Shown here in pieces: positions 43,536 through 55,469 of a DNA stretch of 64,000 nucleotides; within the stretch, counting starts at the first letter, position 1; every line of letters begins with the position of its first letter. The position numbers and the translations under genes are program-made. The DNA lies in NCBI GenBank assembly GCA_014529385.2, contig CM043946.1, forward strand, positions 15,701,077 to 15,765,076, in the 5' to 3' direction. The notes under the pieces were generated by a model, which worked only from the letters and a program-made list of their open reading frames with translations, did no database searches and had not been told where the DNA came from. This DNA comes from Adiantum capillus-veneris (Eukaryota > Streptophyta > Polypodiopsida > Polypodiales > Pteridaceae).

Positions 43536-43929
43536 CTAGCTTTCTTGTGTACAAGCAGTGATCCTCTTCACTCCTTTTATATCCTTGAGACCTCATACAT
43601 GCATCAAATTTATGATACCACTGCCTTGAACCCTGCTTTAAGCCATAAAGTGCAATTTTGAGCTTACTAGCTCCTCACGAGATGCATTCTCCTAAACAAA
43701 CCCTTCAGGTTGTTGCATGTAAAAATCCTCATCGAGATCCCCATGAAGAAATGTTGTCTTCACATCCATTTGGACAAGTTCCATGTCCTCAATCACTATA
43801 AGACCCAAGTACGGTTCTAAGCGTTGTCATCTTGACCACAGGCAAGAAGATTTCATCAAAATCGACTCCCTTTTCCTGTTTGAACCCTTTGGCTACAAGT
43901 CTAGCCTTGTACTTTGGATTTGGATCACC
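43536..43929 (-). pseudogene. RT fingers of copia C2, several stops
   Basis: Readable only across frames and stops: '[20 protein letters not shown]' around 43850-43900 and 'MDVKTTFLHGDLDEDFYM' around 43720-43775. A stop follows 'YKKKF' at the previous block and another lies before the palm. Confidence 0.75.
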
Positions 43930-44547
43930 TTAGGTAAATTTCTTCTTGTAAACCCATTTGCAAGGTAAAGCTTTTGTATCATTTGGTAGTTCTACCAAGT
44001 CCCAAGTGTCATTAGCCAGAATCGAATTATACTCAGATTCCATAGCCTGCTCCCACTTCACCACATCATCCGTCATCATGGCTTCTTGGTAGCAGCTTGG
44101 CTCACCGCAATCGGTCAACATGATGTAATCAAGACCTGGCTCAAAACGCGCAGGTGGGCGAGAGACTCTAGTAGATCGTCTCACTCCTTGACCATTGCTA
44201 TCCGCTCCCTCTGGAGCATTGCTAGTGGAAGGTACATCACTATCCCGCTGAGTTGATTTCACTGTCTCTGAGGCAACATCCTCAAAAGTGACTCTTCGAA
44301 TTTCTATTTCCGTGATAGGTTGTTTATGCATCTTCCACTCATTGAAGATTACATCTGAACTACGGATGACTCGATGAGATTCTGGGTGCCAGAGACGATA
44401 TCCCATCTCTCCATTTGCACCATATCCAATGAAAATACATTTGTGTGACTTTGGCTCTAACTTCTGTCGAAGTTGTTTAGTCACGTGAGCATAAGCTTCA
44501 CAACCAAAAACACGTAGATGGTCATAGTGGGGCTTACATTTAGACAA
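43930..44547 (-). pseudogene. Integrase end and RT start of copia C2
   Basis: 'VTKQLRQKLEPKSHKCIFIG' and 'GYRLWHPESHRVIRSSDVIF' (integrase C-terminus), a variable linker, then 'EWEQAM'-type RT start ('VKWEQAMESEYNSILANDTW', 'LVELPNDTKALPCKWVYKKK'). Ends in a stop right after the KKK motif. Confidence 0.9.
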
Positions 44548-44918
44548 GAATCTTCTAGAATCTCATAATTCAATGGCGTACTAGGCGAACGATTTATAAT
44601 GTGCACTGCGGTCAAGACAGCTTCTGCCCAAAAGCCTTGTGTGAGATTTGCCCTAGAAAGCATGGCTGTGACTCTTTCTTGAATCGTACGATTCATGCGC
44701 TCGGCAAATCCATTCTGAGCTGGTGTGTATGGTGCAGTAAACTGCCTTTTAATCCCCCTTTTAGCACATAAATTGTCAAACTCCTTGGAGACATACTCTC
44801 CACCGTTGTCAGTCTGCAACCTCTTGAGTTTCTTGCCAGACTGATTCTCAACGAGTTCTAAAAATTTCTGGAACACAGGAAGAACTTGATCCTTATGTTT
44901 CAAAGGATATGCCCACAC
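44481..44918 (-). pseudogene. Integrase core of copia C2
   Basis: 'LKRLQTDNGGEYVSKEFDNL' gives the second Asp and 'TPAQNGFAERMNRTIQERV' the catalytic Glu of the DDE triad. The first Asp is in the preceding frame. 'MLSRANLTQGFWAEAVLTAV' completes the core. A stop at 44919-44921 separates it from the previous frame. Confidence 0.9.
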
Positions 44919-44921
44919 CTT

Positions 44922-45713
44922 TCAAGTAGAGTCATCTATGAATGTCACAAAATAGCTGGCCCCCCCTAGAGGTTTGGTTGACATAGGACCACAAACATCA
45001 CTATGTACTAAATCTAGAGGTTCGGCTCGCTTTTGACCCAATGGTAAGTGCACGGACCTAGTCTGTTTGCCATAGATACAATGCTCATAAACAGGAAATT
45101 CAACATAAGACAAGACAGGTAAGTAGCCAAAACTACTCAGAGTTCTCATTCCTTTTTGGCTAATATGACCTAGCCGGCAATGCCACAACTCAGTAGACGA
45201 CAGCTCGACTATAGGTATGTAATCATGACCAACATCTGACACATGCATGGAATACAAGGTACCATGCTTCTGACCTCTGAGTACAACAAGATTACCTTTG
45301 CGTACTATCCACGAACCATTGCCAAATGTGGTGTTGTAGCCCAAATCATCAAGCTGACCAACAGAAATCAAGCTTTTAGTCAACTTGGGCACATGTCTGA
45401 CATTACATAAAGAAAAGTGCGTGCCATTCCTTAGATGCAATTTGATGTTTCCAACACCCTCAATGTCTAGTTCATAAGCATCACCAAGTCTCACTTTGCC
45501 ACAAGAGTGAGAATAAGTAGAGAACCACTCTCTATGTGGTGTCACATGGAAACTCGCACCAGAATCTACTATCCAATTTTGTGCATACTGCGCATCTTCT
45601 GTAACAAGGGCCTCGACAGGTAGATCTGCAGTGAAGACCAATACGTCAGAGGTAAGTGGCATAACAACCACTGGAAGAGTCTCTACAATAGGAGCATTTG
45701 AAGACTCTAGCAC
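44922..45713 (-). pseudogene. Protease, GAG-pre-integrase and integrase start of copia C2
   Basis: 263 codons. Protease active site 'NWIVDSGASFHVTPHREWFS' (DSGA intact), 'VRHVPKLTKSLISVGQLDD', then the pre-integrase zinc region 'LWHCRLGHISQKGMRTLSSF'. The expected CEHC reads YEHC ('VYEHCIYGKQTR'), so one zinc ligand is lost. It ends with 'LDLVHSDVCGPM', which holds the first catalytic Asp of integrase. Confidence 0.9.
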
Positions 45714-46554
45714 ATTGATCTCCTCTAACTTTGCTTTGCCCTTGTTTGAATCATCAGACTTAGAAGTTTCACCGGATTGTTTATCCTTCTTGCTTTGCTG
45801 TCATTTCATGAAATCCTTCTTCACATGCCCTTTTTAATTGCAGTGATAGCACTTGACATTACGCATAGAACTTCGAGACTTACTGCGTGAGCCCCCACGT
45901 TCCTTGCTTTTGGCATGACTTTGAAAGCGACCCCTCTATCTATCACTAGCAACATACGCATCACCATCCTTCTTGCCTTCGAGAGATTTCTTGCGAATCT
46001 CCTCGGTAAACAGACTCCCAAGGACGTCATTGTACACTAGACCGGTACCAGGTGCTGAGTTGCTAATCGCAGTACAGAACGTATCCCAGGACGAGGGTAA
46101 ACTACATAGCAAGAAGATACATTTGATTTCCTCATTGAAGACCAAACCCTGAGCGATCAACTGAGTGAAAATGATATTGCTCATTAATGTGAGTAGAAAG
46201 AGTGCCCTCTTCCTTCATACAAAGGTCAAACGGATTCTTCATCAAGAAAACCTTATTAGTGGCACTTTTGTTCTCATAACTGGAACACAACTTATCCCAT
46301 ACATCTCTAGCAGTTCTTTCTCCAACTATAGTAAAGTACACAGATTCGGCCAAATGCAAACGGAGGGTAGATTTGGCCTTACCATCAAGTTTCTCCCACT
46401 CAACATGTGTATACTCGCCCTCTGGGCGCTCCATGATAGGATCCAACTGGCCTTTTTGTATAAGAACATCTTGAATCTGCTCTTTCCAGATAGCAAAATT
46501 TGTCCCATCCAATTTTCAGATATTGTAAATATCCTTTTCACCGCTAGATGACAT
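45714..46554 (-). pseudogene. gag of copia C2, frameshifted and with stops
   Basis: The start ATG is at 46554 (MSSSGEKDIYNI). A TGA follows at codon 13, then the frame is open from 'LDGTNFAIWKEQIQDVL' to about 46132. The next piece (46184-45936) has 'IKCIFLLCSLPSSWDTFCTA' (UBN2/gag). The zinc knuckle at about 45820-45860 reads CYHCN, a stop, then KGHVKKD, and its last Cys is Phe. At least two frame changes and three stops. Confidence 0.85.
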
Positions 46555-47672
46555 GGCTGCAAGCTAAAGATAATATGGCGATAAGCACTGGTAATTCTGA
46601 AAAAAATTCGGCAGAGTTTCCCCAAAAAAATTGACAGAATCTCAATCCAAAACTGTCACAAGAGATCAATAACGCATCAAAAGTAATGGTCTCAGAGCAT
46701 AAGACAGGTGCATCAACCGCTAAATGTGCATAAAAAGTCAAAAGCTCACCCAAGACTGACAACACGACGTCAAATGCACCTAGCCCTCTCTATACATGGT
46801 TTATGGAGAGGCCACGAAAAAGGGGTACTCCAGCAACCTGTATCACCAAAAGGATCTCAACATTTGAGAATCCCCCAGCTCAAGAAAACCTCACGCTATT
46901 GACCCTCACAAAAGGTTATGCAGACAAGAAACCAGCCTAGTCTCGGAAAGGGCCTCCGAACCGAGTCTCAGAAACGATCGGGACTGCCAGAAACAAGCCA
47001 AATCGGCTCCACAAAAGGTACATATGGTAGTTTTCGCAACTCAACGTACATCCACTGTCAACAATACTGCAAGGTGCAGTATACGCGCTCAAACATGCGC
47101 CAAACAAAATGTGCAAGCAGTAAACAAATCCCTGCGGGGAGTAAAACCGCTCTCAAAAGAGCTCGAGCACTATCAAAAGTGCCAAAACAATGCATATGTG
47201 CATCAAATACTCACATTGAAATATGTGCTAATGCTAAACACTGCAACCTGTAAGAAACCTGGATGTCCTGTATGTATGCAAGAACCTGTGAGGAGATGGA
47301 TGCCTGAAAAACCCAAGACAATGTCGATGCCGAAAAGTGCTCCTAATCAGCCCATAAACACCATCTCAATAGCACATAATAGCCATAAAGCAGCTATATA
47401 CCATCCCAAAATAGTCTCAACAACCTGCACCTGTGTCCCGTACCTGTACCTGTATCTGTAGCAAAAGTGGAGTTGAAAAAATACAACTCTTGAAGCATAG
47501 CTCTAATGAAGCTTTCGACTGCACGAACAACTTCCAAAGGGGGGTAAACCTGCAGAACACCTGCTGGAAACACTCTCGGAATGCTGAATTTGCCGATGCC
47601 AAAATCCGAAACCTGTTTGCACTTTTGAAAGTGCGCGTGCGCGCGGACGCGAAAACGGCAAGCACAACCCCT
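46555..47672 (-). other. Untranslated leader of copia C2
   Basis: About 1.1 kb between primer site and gag, without a credible frame. The portion 46600-47100 is homologous to the leader of the gypsy element G (39365-39790). A CCTGTACCTGTATCTG run lies at about 47428-47460. The GC-rich segment with 'gcgcgtgcgcgcggacgcg' at 47632-47652 follows the primer site. Confidence 0.7.
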
Positions 47673-47684
47673 GCTCTGATACCA
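47673..47684 (-). promoter_or_regulatory. Primer-binding site of copia C2
   Basis: Minus strand TGGTATCAGAGC, a perfect plant initiator-Met-tRNA site, two bases after the LTR end. Confidence 0.95.
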
Positions 47685-47686
47685 GT

Positions 47687-47978
<292 letters not shown>

Positions 47979-48889
47979 TCTATGTGTGTGTGTGTGTGTG
48001 TGTGTGGTGTTGTTTGCTCAGCTCACCATGGCTTTCATTTGAGAAGCCAATGATCAAATTCAATTGCCCTTTTCCTAATTAGTAAGGGTGCATGCACACC
48101 TCTTGAATCCTCAAGGCTTGCACTGTTGCTATTGTGAAGTCTTCTAGGCTTTCCCATTTCCAGAGTATCAATTAAAATTCTACAAAGCAAATAGCTCATT
48201 AATTACAACATCTACAGATTTATGTGACCTACAAATTTTTGTGGAAGTTTTTGACCATGGCAGATTAATTTTGAAGATTTGAAGCAAGTTGAGTGCATGA
48301 TTTTTCTTCTATCAAAGTAGTGTATGTAAATATAGTAGTTTTGATCGAAACTTAAGCCTTGTATACAGTTCTTAGGGATTTTCCAGTTCCCATACTTGAA
48401 GCTATTTCAAACTATTTGGCGAGTTCAACTATTTATCCGGCAATGTGCTAGAGTCAAAGCTTGGTAAGGTTTCCTTTATCTTAGCGTTAGGATTATTCTG
48501 ACAAATAGAAATTGAATACAGATCAGTGAAAGGGCACATAATCTAAATTGCTATTTAAAGTGGTGATTTGAAGAATTTCACGATGTCTGGTTGGTAGTTG
48601 CTTATTGGTAATTTTAGCAATTTGGAAAGGGCTTGACAAGATGACTTTTGTCCAAGGTATTTATTTATTTATTTATAGCCAAGTACGACTCGGTGGATTC
48701 CATGTTTCGCTCGTTTGACATTGATCTTCTCAAAAATCAATTGTTTGACTTTGAACTCTCCCCATAGATATCCACTACTCCTCCCCAGAGTGTGCTAAAG
48801 AGAGTAATGGCATATTCTACATTACATGATTTTTAGACTTTTGGAAACCATTTTTGCAAGTTGGGAATATGTGTACAATTATTAGCCAC
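47979..48889. other. Unassigned DNA, GT microsatellite at its start
   Basis: A TG run at 47983-48006 adjoins the C2 element. The rest is AT-rich with no readable domain on either strand. Confidence 0.4.
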
Positions 48890-50764
48890 TCAGGTCGAGA
48901 CACTTACTGAGTTTTTAAACTCTATTACAAGAAGGAGGCAATAGATACTCGACGTCCTATCACCCAAGGGGTCGTGTTGTGAATTAGCAGCAAGGGTAAC
49001 GGTCTCTACTACCAATGAGGCCAAGAAGAGAACGTCGACCACAAATTCTAAATGGGCAAAGGTGCAAAAACTATGTTTCAGTTGTTTGGGATCGCACCAA
49101 AAAAAGAATTGTCCCCATGTTGCCCTTGATCTTCCATCATCATTCCAAGTTTGTGATATGCTATCAACATACAAACTTGGAGGACGAGTGTATATGACTG
49201 GTTATCCCAGATGTGTCGGCATATACTAGGCCAAGGGGCTTATATTGGTATATAGGTCGTGTTGTACGTGTATCACAATCCACGTCTATGATCCAGTTAC
49301 AAATAAGATCTTGTGGTGAACACGATTCAAAAAACATAGTCACTTGTTGAATAATCAAACCAATCCTATCAACTTTGAAAAGCCGTTAGAAGTAATAGGG
49401 AACCTTATCTATAGACACGGGATTCTTGTCTACAAGCTAGTATAAGTGGTCTGTCATAAGTGCTAACCTGTAATTTTGTATTTGGTTTAGGGATCACAAA
49501 AATGGGTGGATAAATATAAGCAAGGATTTCAGGTGATGCATCTTTACCTTCTTTTTTCCCAGGAGCCCTTCCACTGTGGTATGTATATGGTACTTTTCCT
49601 TGGCATATAATTCAATTTATAATGCTTCAGGTGAGCTTTCCAAATGGGATGCATATTCTTCAATGCTTTCATCCCCTTGTCTCTTTATGTCCATGACAAG
49701 GTCATGTTTTCTGATTTTCCAGCACAATTCTAAGTATCTAAATTCAACCGACTTGGATATGTCTTTGTCACTGCAAGCACCCTAGGTGTATCGACCCAAG
49801 CGTTTGCCAAAGGCTTGCCCAAGGTGTAGAACATGGTCTAGGAACTCATGGAGTTTGATTTAGCTAGTGTGGAGCAGGGTTTATGAGGGTTCTCACTTTT
49901 GTAGATGAGTGTTTCAAGTTCTCCACACCTAGGCACTTTTTTTTACTTTTGACAGATGTCACATTGACCAACATTACTATATGAGACATATTTCACATGA
50001 GGAGAATATGAGTCTTTGGGATTGTCGTTGGTGCATGTTTCCTCAATTACGTGTCATGACACAGTCCATAAGTGCTAGTCAAATCCACCTATTAGACCCT
50101 TTGAGCAGGTTGGTATCCGAAACAATTTTAGTGGCCAAAAATTGTCGGATATTTTGTAAGACTTGTTAATGTATTGTAAACAACATTAATGGATGGTTGT
50201 TTCAACATTTGAGGTTGCAATATTTCATACCTATTACGAATATTTATAGCAACGCTATGTCTTGTCCGGGAAAATATTTCATTATTTGTACTTGGGCGTG
50301 ATTTAGATTCATGTTCTAAGAGGGCAAGCTTGGGTAAGTTGTTGCTAATGCATGCACACTAAGTGTTATGGGCCCTAGTGTTTAGCAACAACTATCTGCA
50401 GTAGCATGCAAATTCATTGACATAGATTATGAAGTTTTCCAATCACGACAAGTGTAGTCCCTCTATGGTATTTTTTGTGGGTCTTCCAACCATAATACAC
50501 AGTCATGACTAGGTATGGGTGAATGTAGATTGGTTATTTTAACTTTATTAATTTATCCAATCAAGTTGGTTATTAACAATCTTATAGTTAAGATGGAATG
50601 TCCATTAATATTGTGCATGATTGTGATCCATTTGTAATAGTCATTTTTGGTATAATGTGTTTAAACAATTGGAACACAACTCAACATCAATATTGCAGAT
50701 TATTTAGAGATGGATGAAGAGACTGAACCTGTTAATTAAGTGCTAGAGGATATACTACGAGCAT

Positions 50765-51082
50765 ATGTTAGAAAGAAGCAATCCAATTGGGAAGATTATC
50801 TCTCTATTTTTAAAGTTTTCTTACAATAATGCAAAGCATGTTATGATTGGGTTTAGTCCTTTCATTCTTATGTATGGTTTTCAACCTAGATCATTAGTTA
50901 TGGTGGGTTGGTTACTGAAAAACTTCAGCAAGTCAATGACTTTATCCAAGACAATATGGATGCTACACATTGCTCATCAAAATGTTTGCAAGAAGCATAT
51001 GATTAATACAAGAAAAATGCTAATGAGAAACGTCGACAAGTCATTTTCATGGAAGGCGAGGAGTTACTTTTACGTGTTCTAG
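50765..51082 (+). pseudogene. Integrase C-terminal core of chromovirus D
   Basis: The frame carries 'SYNNAKHVMIGFSPFILMYG', a Ty3/gypsy integrase signature, and then 'AHQNVCKKHMINTRK', the helix after the core. Frameshifts at both ends. The active-site Glu region just upstream is decayed. Confidence 0.75.
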
Positions 51083-51134
51083 AGCATTCAAAAAGCCTAA
51101 AAATTGGTCATACATCTAAGTTATTTCCTAAATA

Positions 51135-51483
51135 TTGCAAAATACTCAAGCGAGTTGGGATATGGATTACAAACTTTCTTTACCTGCGTGCTCTTATATT
51201 CATCTTGTTTTTCATGTAAGTCGTTTACATAAATGCTTGCATAGGGACCAAAATGTCATTGACCAACAAGTTGATTTCATTGAACCTCCAACCCAACCGC
51301 ATGAATCCAAGCACATTTTAAACTATCATGATTTATGTACTTGTCATCATGTGTGTCATGAAGTATTATTTAAGTGGAAAGATCGACTTGAATAAGGTGC
51401 CACTTGGGAAAACGTTAGTGTTCTTAAGAAGAAATACCCCACTTTTGTTTTTGAGGATGAAAACACTTCTCCAATGAGGGTGT
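51135..51483 (+). pseudogene. Integrase tail and chromodomain of chromovirus D
   Basis: 'IHLVFHVSRLHKCLHRDQNV' is the VFHVS..LK motif of gypsy integrase tails. 'VLFKWKDRLE', a stop, and 'GATWENVSVLKKKYPTFVFE' are the chromodomain end (usual: KW.......ATWE). One TAA interrupts it. Confidence 0.75.
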
Positions 51484-51583
51484 AATGTGAGTACAAGGGC
51501 TAGTATGAAGCGACTCGGGGGTTGCCTATAAGTGGCATACGACAGGGTGGAGAGCTAGGCGTCACTACCCTTATCCTCAAATT
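51484..51583 (+). repeat. Start of a D-family LTR
   Basis: The ~100 bp after the chromodomain stop repeat the 41925-42040 segment ('gggttgcctataag', 'ggagagct', 'actaccctt', 'tcctcaaa'). Similarity ends at 51583. Confidence 0.5.
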
Positions 51584-51591
51584 TTTCTAAA

Positions 51592-51799
51592 GATGACTAC
51601 AAGAATAATTTTTGTAGCAAATGTGGCGTCAAAGGTCATCCACTGACAAAATGCCACAGTCCTAATAGCAGCAGTAGTGACAAAAGCAAATTCAACCTTA
51701 CAAAGGAAGAAAAGGAAGACAAAGATCAAGAGGAGGAGAACTGTCTCCATGTCTATACTACTTGTGACCATTATATAAAGTTTACTGATGTGTTGTAGA
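51592..51799 (+). pseudogene. CCHC zinc-knuckle fragment without a start codon
   Basis: The plus frame DDYKNN-FCSKCGVKGHPLTKC has a perfect C-x2-C-x4-H-x4-C knuckle at 51613-51654. A Ser/Lys/Glu-rich tail follows, up to TAG at 51799. There is no ATG in front. It is typical of retrotransposon Gag, probably another element than D because the order is wrong (it lies after the D LTR start). Confidence 0.6.
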
Positions 51800-52491
51800 T
51801 GATATATATGGTCTTTCACCTTCTTTTTTTGTTGAGAGGAGGAGTATTTAGTCCTTGTGACACCATATCAAGTGTGTCTACAATCTTTTTGACTACCCTA
51901 GTTTGTGTGACTACTAGCCTGTGTGGCATTGAGTCTCAATCTAGATTCTTTACTATAGTCAAAACTCCAAGGGGAGGAATTGGAAATTATGTCCTTTAGC
52001 CTAGAACTCTCAAAAATCTACAAGCACCACCTCGTATACAATCGGAAATCTAGTCACCTTCTAAGCATGTGAGGGCACATGGCTTAGCACACATGGCATG
52101 GTGAGTTTCACAAGAGTCCAAAGAATTTATTAGTGACTCCCCACTTGAGCCAATAAACCCTTGATATGTGGATCCACTCTTGGTCTTTGGGAGATACCCC
52201 TTGCCCCTTGGGAAAAGATCCTAGTTACACTTGAGAGGTGCACCTGGGCCTAGCCATAGGTTGCTACTAAATTAAGTGGACACACACTGTACACACTTCC
52301 TAATGTTGTTCATCATCATTTCATTATCAAGTATTGTTATTAGTTTTCTACTTTTTGTACTACCCAATTGCTTTCTATAATTATTCATTATGAATGCTAT
52401 ATTAATCATGCCATGTTAACCCTAACCTTTCATGCCGGTTTTGATGGGAAGAGATCTTTCTTATGTAGCCTATAGGTGTGCATTTGGGGGG

Positions 52492-52493
<2 letters not shown>
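51800..52493. other. Unassigned DNA
   Basis: No recognisable coding or LTR signal. It ends at a G-run and GA microsatellite. Confidence 0.4.

Positions 52494-52535
<42 letters not shown>
52494..52535 (+). repeat. (GA)n microsatellite
   Basis: About 42 bp of GA preceded by a run of eight to nine G. Confidence 0.95.
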
Positions 52536-52538
<3 letters not shown>

Positions 52539-52759
52539 CTAGATGCAAGTCTTTACAGCTAGATATGTGTTTATTGGCTTAACATCTTCACTTGTACTCA
52601 AGGTATTACTCGATTTTTTCCTTTTCAAGACACATGTACAGTGGGACTGACCTTCTTTTGCTCAATAAGCTAATGTATGTGATTGAATAACGAAAACTAT
52701 TGCTTTTTATTTGTTGAATTATAGGTCAATCAACAAAATATTATCAAGTGATAGAAAAA

Positions 52760-53170
52760 ATTATTTGTAGATGGGCCAACCATAGAACTAATGATGTTGA
52801 TGAGATCCTAGATGGGCAAGCAACGCCAAGCTTGCAACCAACTTCTAAAGCTAAAAAGTAAAGAAGATGGAAGCCATCTTGGAAGGTTGAGCACAAATGA
52901 GCTAAGCCCATGGTAAATGAGGACAAATTGAGGATCAAATGTGAATGGTGTGTTGGAACACTCCTTTTGTGACTACATGATCTTCCACAATCCAATTTCC
53001 TACTTTAAATGAGCATAGCAAGTCCAAGGAGCACAAAATAGCAGCCTTGAGGTGGGAAAACAAGGATAAGAAAGCTTCCATTACTCTTCCCAAATATGTA
53101 GCAAATTTTGTGGATAAAGAGAAGGCAAGGGTGATCACGATTGTGTGGTTAGTGTATTTTTGTTATCAAA
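52760..53170 (+). pseudogene. BED-type zinc-finger-like transposase fragment
   Basis: On the plus strand the frames can be read as 'KPSWKVEHK', then 'KLRIKCEWC', and after a disrupted piece 'EHSKSKEHKIAALRWENKDK' running to 'LPKYVANFVDKEKARVI'. The C-x2-C ... H-x5-H layout resembles a BED finger of a hAT-like transposase or a related zinc-finger protein. There are several stops and frame changes and no catalytic domain. Confidence 0.4.
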
Positions 53171-54420
53171 TGTAGTGAACCCATAGAGCTCTTTGAAAAG
53201 TCGTGTATTCACCAGATCAAGCAAGAATTGCCTAAAATACCTAAGCATGTAGACTATGGAGCTTAAAAGTTTTGTCATGGAATTTTTGCAAGCAATAAGT
53301 GATGTTTTTTGGAATGGTCTATACGATAATTTAAGCCAACCCTTAGTATTATCTTATGGTAGATGAAAACATAGATAGGGGCATTACATGATCACATTGG
53401 GATGTTGTGTTGTGAGGCATTGATGCATGGACTTGTTGTGATACAAGGAGATGTTTCCTCTTGGGGTATGTATGTAGGCATGATGGCATCTCAGTTGAGG
53501 TCATGAGGCCTCCGCTATTAGAAAATATTCTTTATCACGTGCATTTAAGTAGCATTTAAATAACCCTCTTCACAAACACATTTTCATGAATAAAATGAAC
53601 ACTCTTGCTTTAAAACCTATAGTTTTTTTTTCCAAAAGTGATTTTGAAAACCTTTTCTATCAATGCAAACCTGTAACTTTCTTGAAATGAAAAAACTCTC
53701 TTGATGGGCTCACATGCTACAGTTACATATTGTAAGGTGAATTCCCTGGGGTTGAGGTATGCATGGTGACTTTGCAAGAGTACGAGCAACCATTTCCAAG
53801 CCTTGGTCATCGATGCAATGCCATGGATATTGATTGTGAAGATCCCAATGATGTTTTGCTACCATGTTTGCCATTGGATGGCAATGTGGGACCTTTAGAT
53901 GTAGATTCATATGATGTGAGTAGGCTTGGACATCAAGCCAAACTTTGAATGTAGCAAGCATATGGGTTTGTGCATGTACCTAGATGTGTTCCTAGGTATG
54001 GTATATGTATGTGTGATGCCATGTTGATAGCTAGTGGATTCTCCTCTAGTGATGATGCTTTGCTGAAGGATGTCAAGCTTCAATGGGGGTAAGTAGCGAA
54101 TACTATTTAGTTAAAAAGATTTGCAATGAGAGCACTGGATCTTGACCATGATAAGAAGGTATGGGAGGTAGTGCTTGAGCTCTTGAGGTATTTGTGTGAT
54201 ACTCAGGTGTTGCATATATTCTCTCATGTGCATGGAACATTTATACATGCTTATAGATGTGGGTGTACATGTCAGGTTGTCTAAGTCTAGTCTTTGGAAG
54301 ATTTTACGTAGCCGTGAGGAGGAAGCAAGTGGCTCTATAGGAGCAAGCTCAATGTAGATGGTTGTCTTTGCTTTAGCTCCAAAGACGATGATCGTGAAGA
54401 TGGGCAATGCTCCAATTGCT
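53171..54420. other. Unassigned DNA, scattered open frames
   Basis: The plus frame at 53763-53948 and the short minus frames lack recognisable motifs. Nothing beyond them is seen. Confidence 0.4.
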
Positions 54421-54960
54421 CATTATGGATGCACTCTTCATCAAATAAATGTGAAGAATGCCTTTCTTAGTGGAGATCTACAAGAAGAACTCTACATACA
54501 TCAACCCTAAGGTTATGTGGATCCCACTCATCCACACAAAGTTTGCAAGATGAAGAAGTCTCTGTATGGTCTCAAACAAGCTCTATGAGCTTGGTATAAG
54601 AAGATGATTAGCTTTCTTATTTCTCGAGGATTTCATAATAACGTTGTAGATCCTTCTCGCTACATCAAGCATGAAAAACATGATGCTACACTTCTCATTT
54701 TCTATGTGAATGATCTCAGTCTTACAAGTAGCAACCAAACAAACATTGGAGACATGCAAACTATATGAGAAAAGAGAATATGACATGAAAGATAGTGGAA
54801 AACTTCATTACTTTCTGGGTGTTGAAGTTGACATGGATAGCGAGAGGGCTCAAAGGAAGTATGCTCAAGACATCTAAAGAGATTCAACATGGAGAGTTGC
54901 AAATAATCCAGCACACCTATGGAAGCTAGTCTCAAGCTCATTAAGGATGAATATACAACA
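54421..54960 (+). pseudogene. Copia RT relic
   Basis: 'LHQINVKNAFLSGDLQEELY', 'KVCKMKKSLYGLKQA' (then a stop, WYK), 'GFHNNVVDPSRYI' and 'LLIFYVNDLSL' follow the order of Ty1/copia RT. The catalytic YVDD is YVND. 'GKLHYFLGVEVD' follows. There are at least three stops and no flanking pol domains. Confidence 0.8.
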
Positions 54961-55469
54961 ACTTAGTTGGCAACACCTTTTTATTTGAAATTGACTTCTA
55001 GTCATGAACCTATCACGTTCACCTCAATAAAGTGACACTTACCTAACATTATCTCAAGAAGAATACCTTTTTAAAACTGCAAAATTAATATCTTGAAAAG
55101 AATGATTCTGTAATGGAGTCCTTTGTCTCATTGGTTGAGAGCACACACTCTCTCACACACCACAAGAGCACACACTCATGCTAAATGACAAAAAATTGAC
55201 CTCAAACTTCCCTCTAAGGATGGGTTGAAATGATAGTGCCAACAACTCACAAAAGACATCAACGAAGCTTGACAAGAAAAGATATGTATTGATTATCTAT
55301 GGATTAACTATCATGTGATGAGGTGACAATCTAGTGGTCTCTCTATACCACCTCTTGCCATTATCTCAGTTGAATTTATACGCTTGTATAACAAAAATTG
55401 TACGTATATTTTGGTATTATATGCTGTATACTCGACCATATTTTGATCGAACAATAGTTTGATCAAAAA
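54961..55469. other. Unassigned DNA
   Basis: AT-rich, with a short CA/CT-rich patch near 55140-55175. No gene. Confidence 0.4.

Larger units (their letters stand above)
48890..51483 (+). mobile_element. Chromovirus D relic, heavily decayed
   Basis: A Gag zinc knuckle is readable at 49074-49112 (CFSCLGSHQKKNC, one residue shorter than the standard C-x2-C-x4-H-x4-C). Between 49200 and 50500 only stop-rich sequence is seen. Integrase is recognisable from about 50640: 'YVRKKQSNWEDYL' in one frame, then 'FSYNNAKHVMIGFSPFILMY' with 'GFQPRS' (50813-50890). The chromodomain end follows at 51150-51480 ('FHVSRLHKCLHRDQ', 'HEVLFKWKDRLE', 'ATWENVSVLKKKYPTF'). The LTR-like repeat shared with 41.95 kb begins near 51484. 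RT is not readable. Confidence 0.7.
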
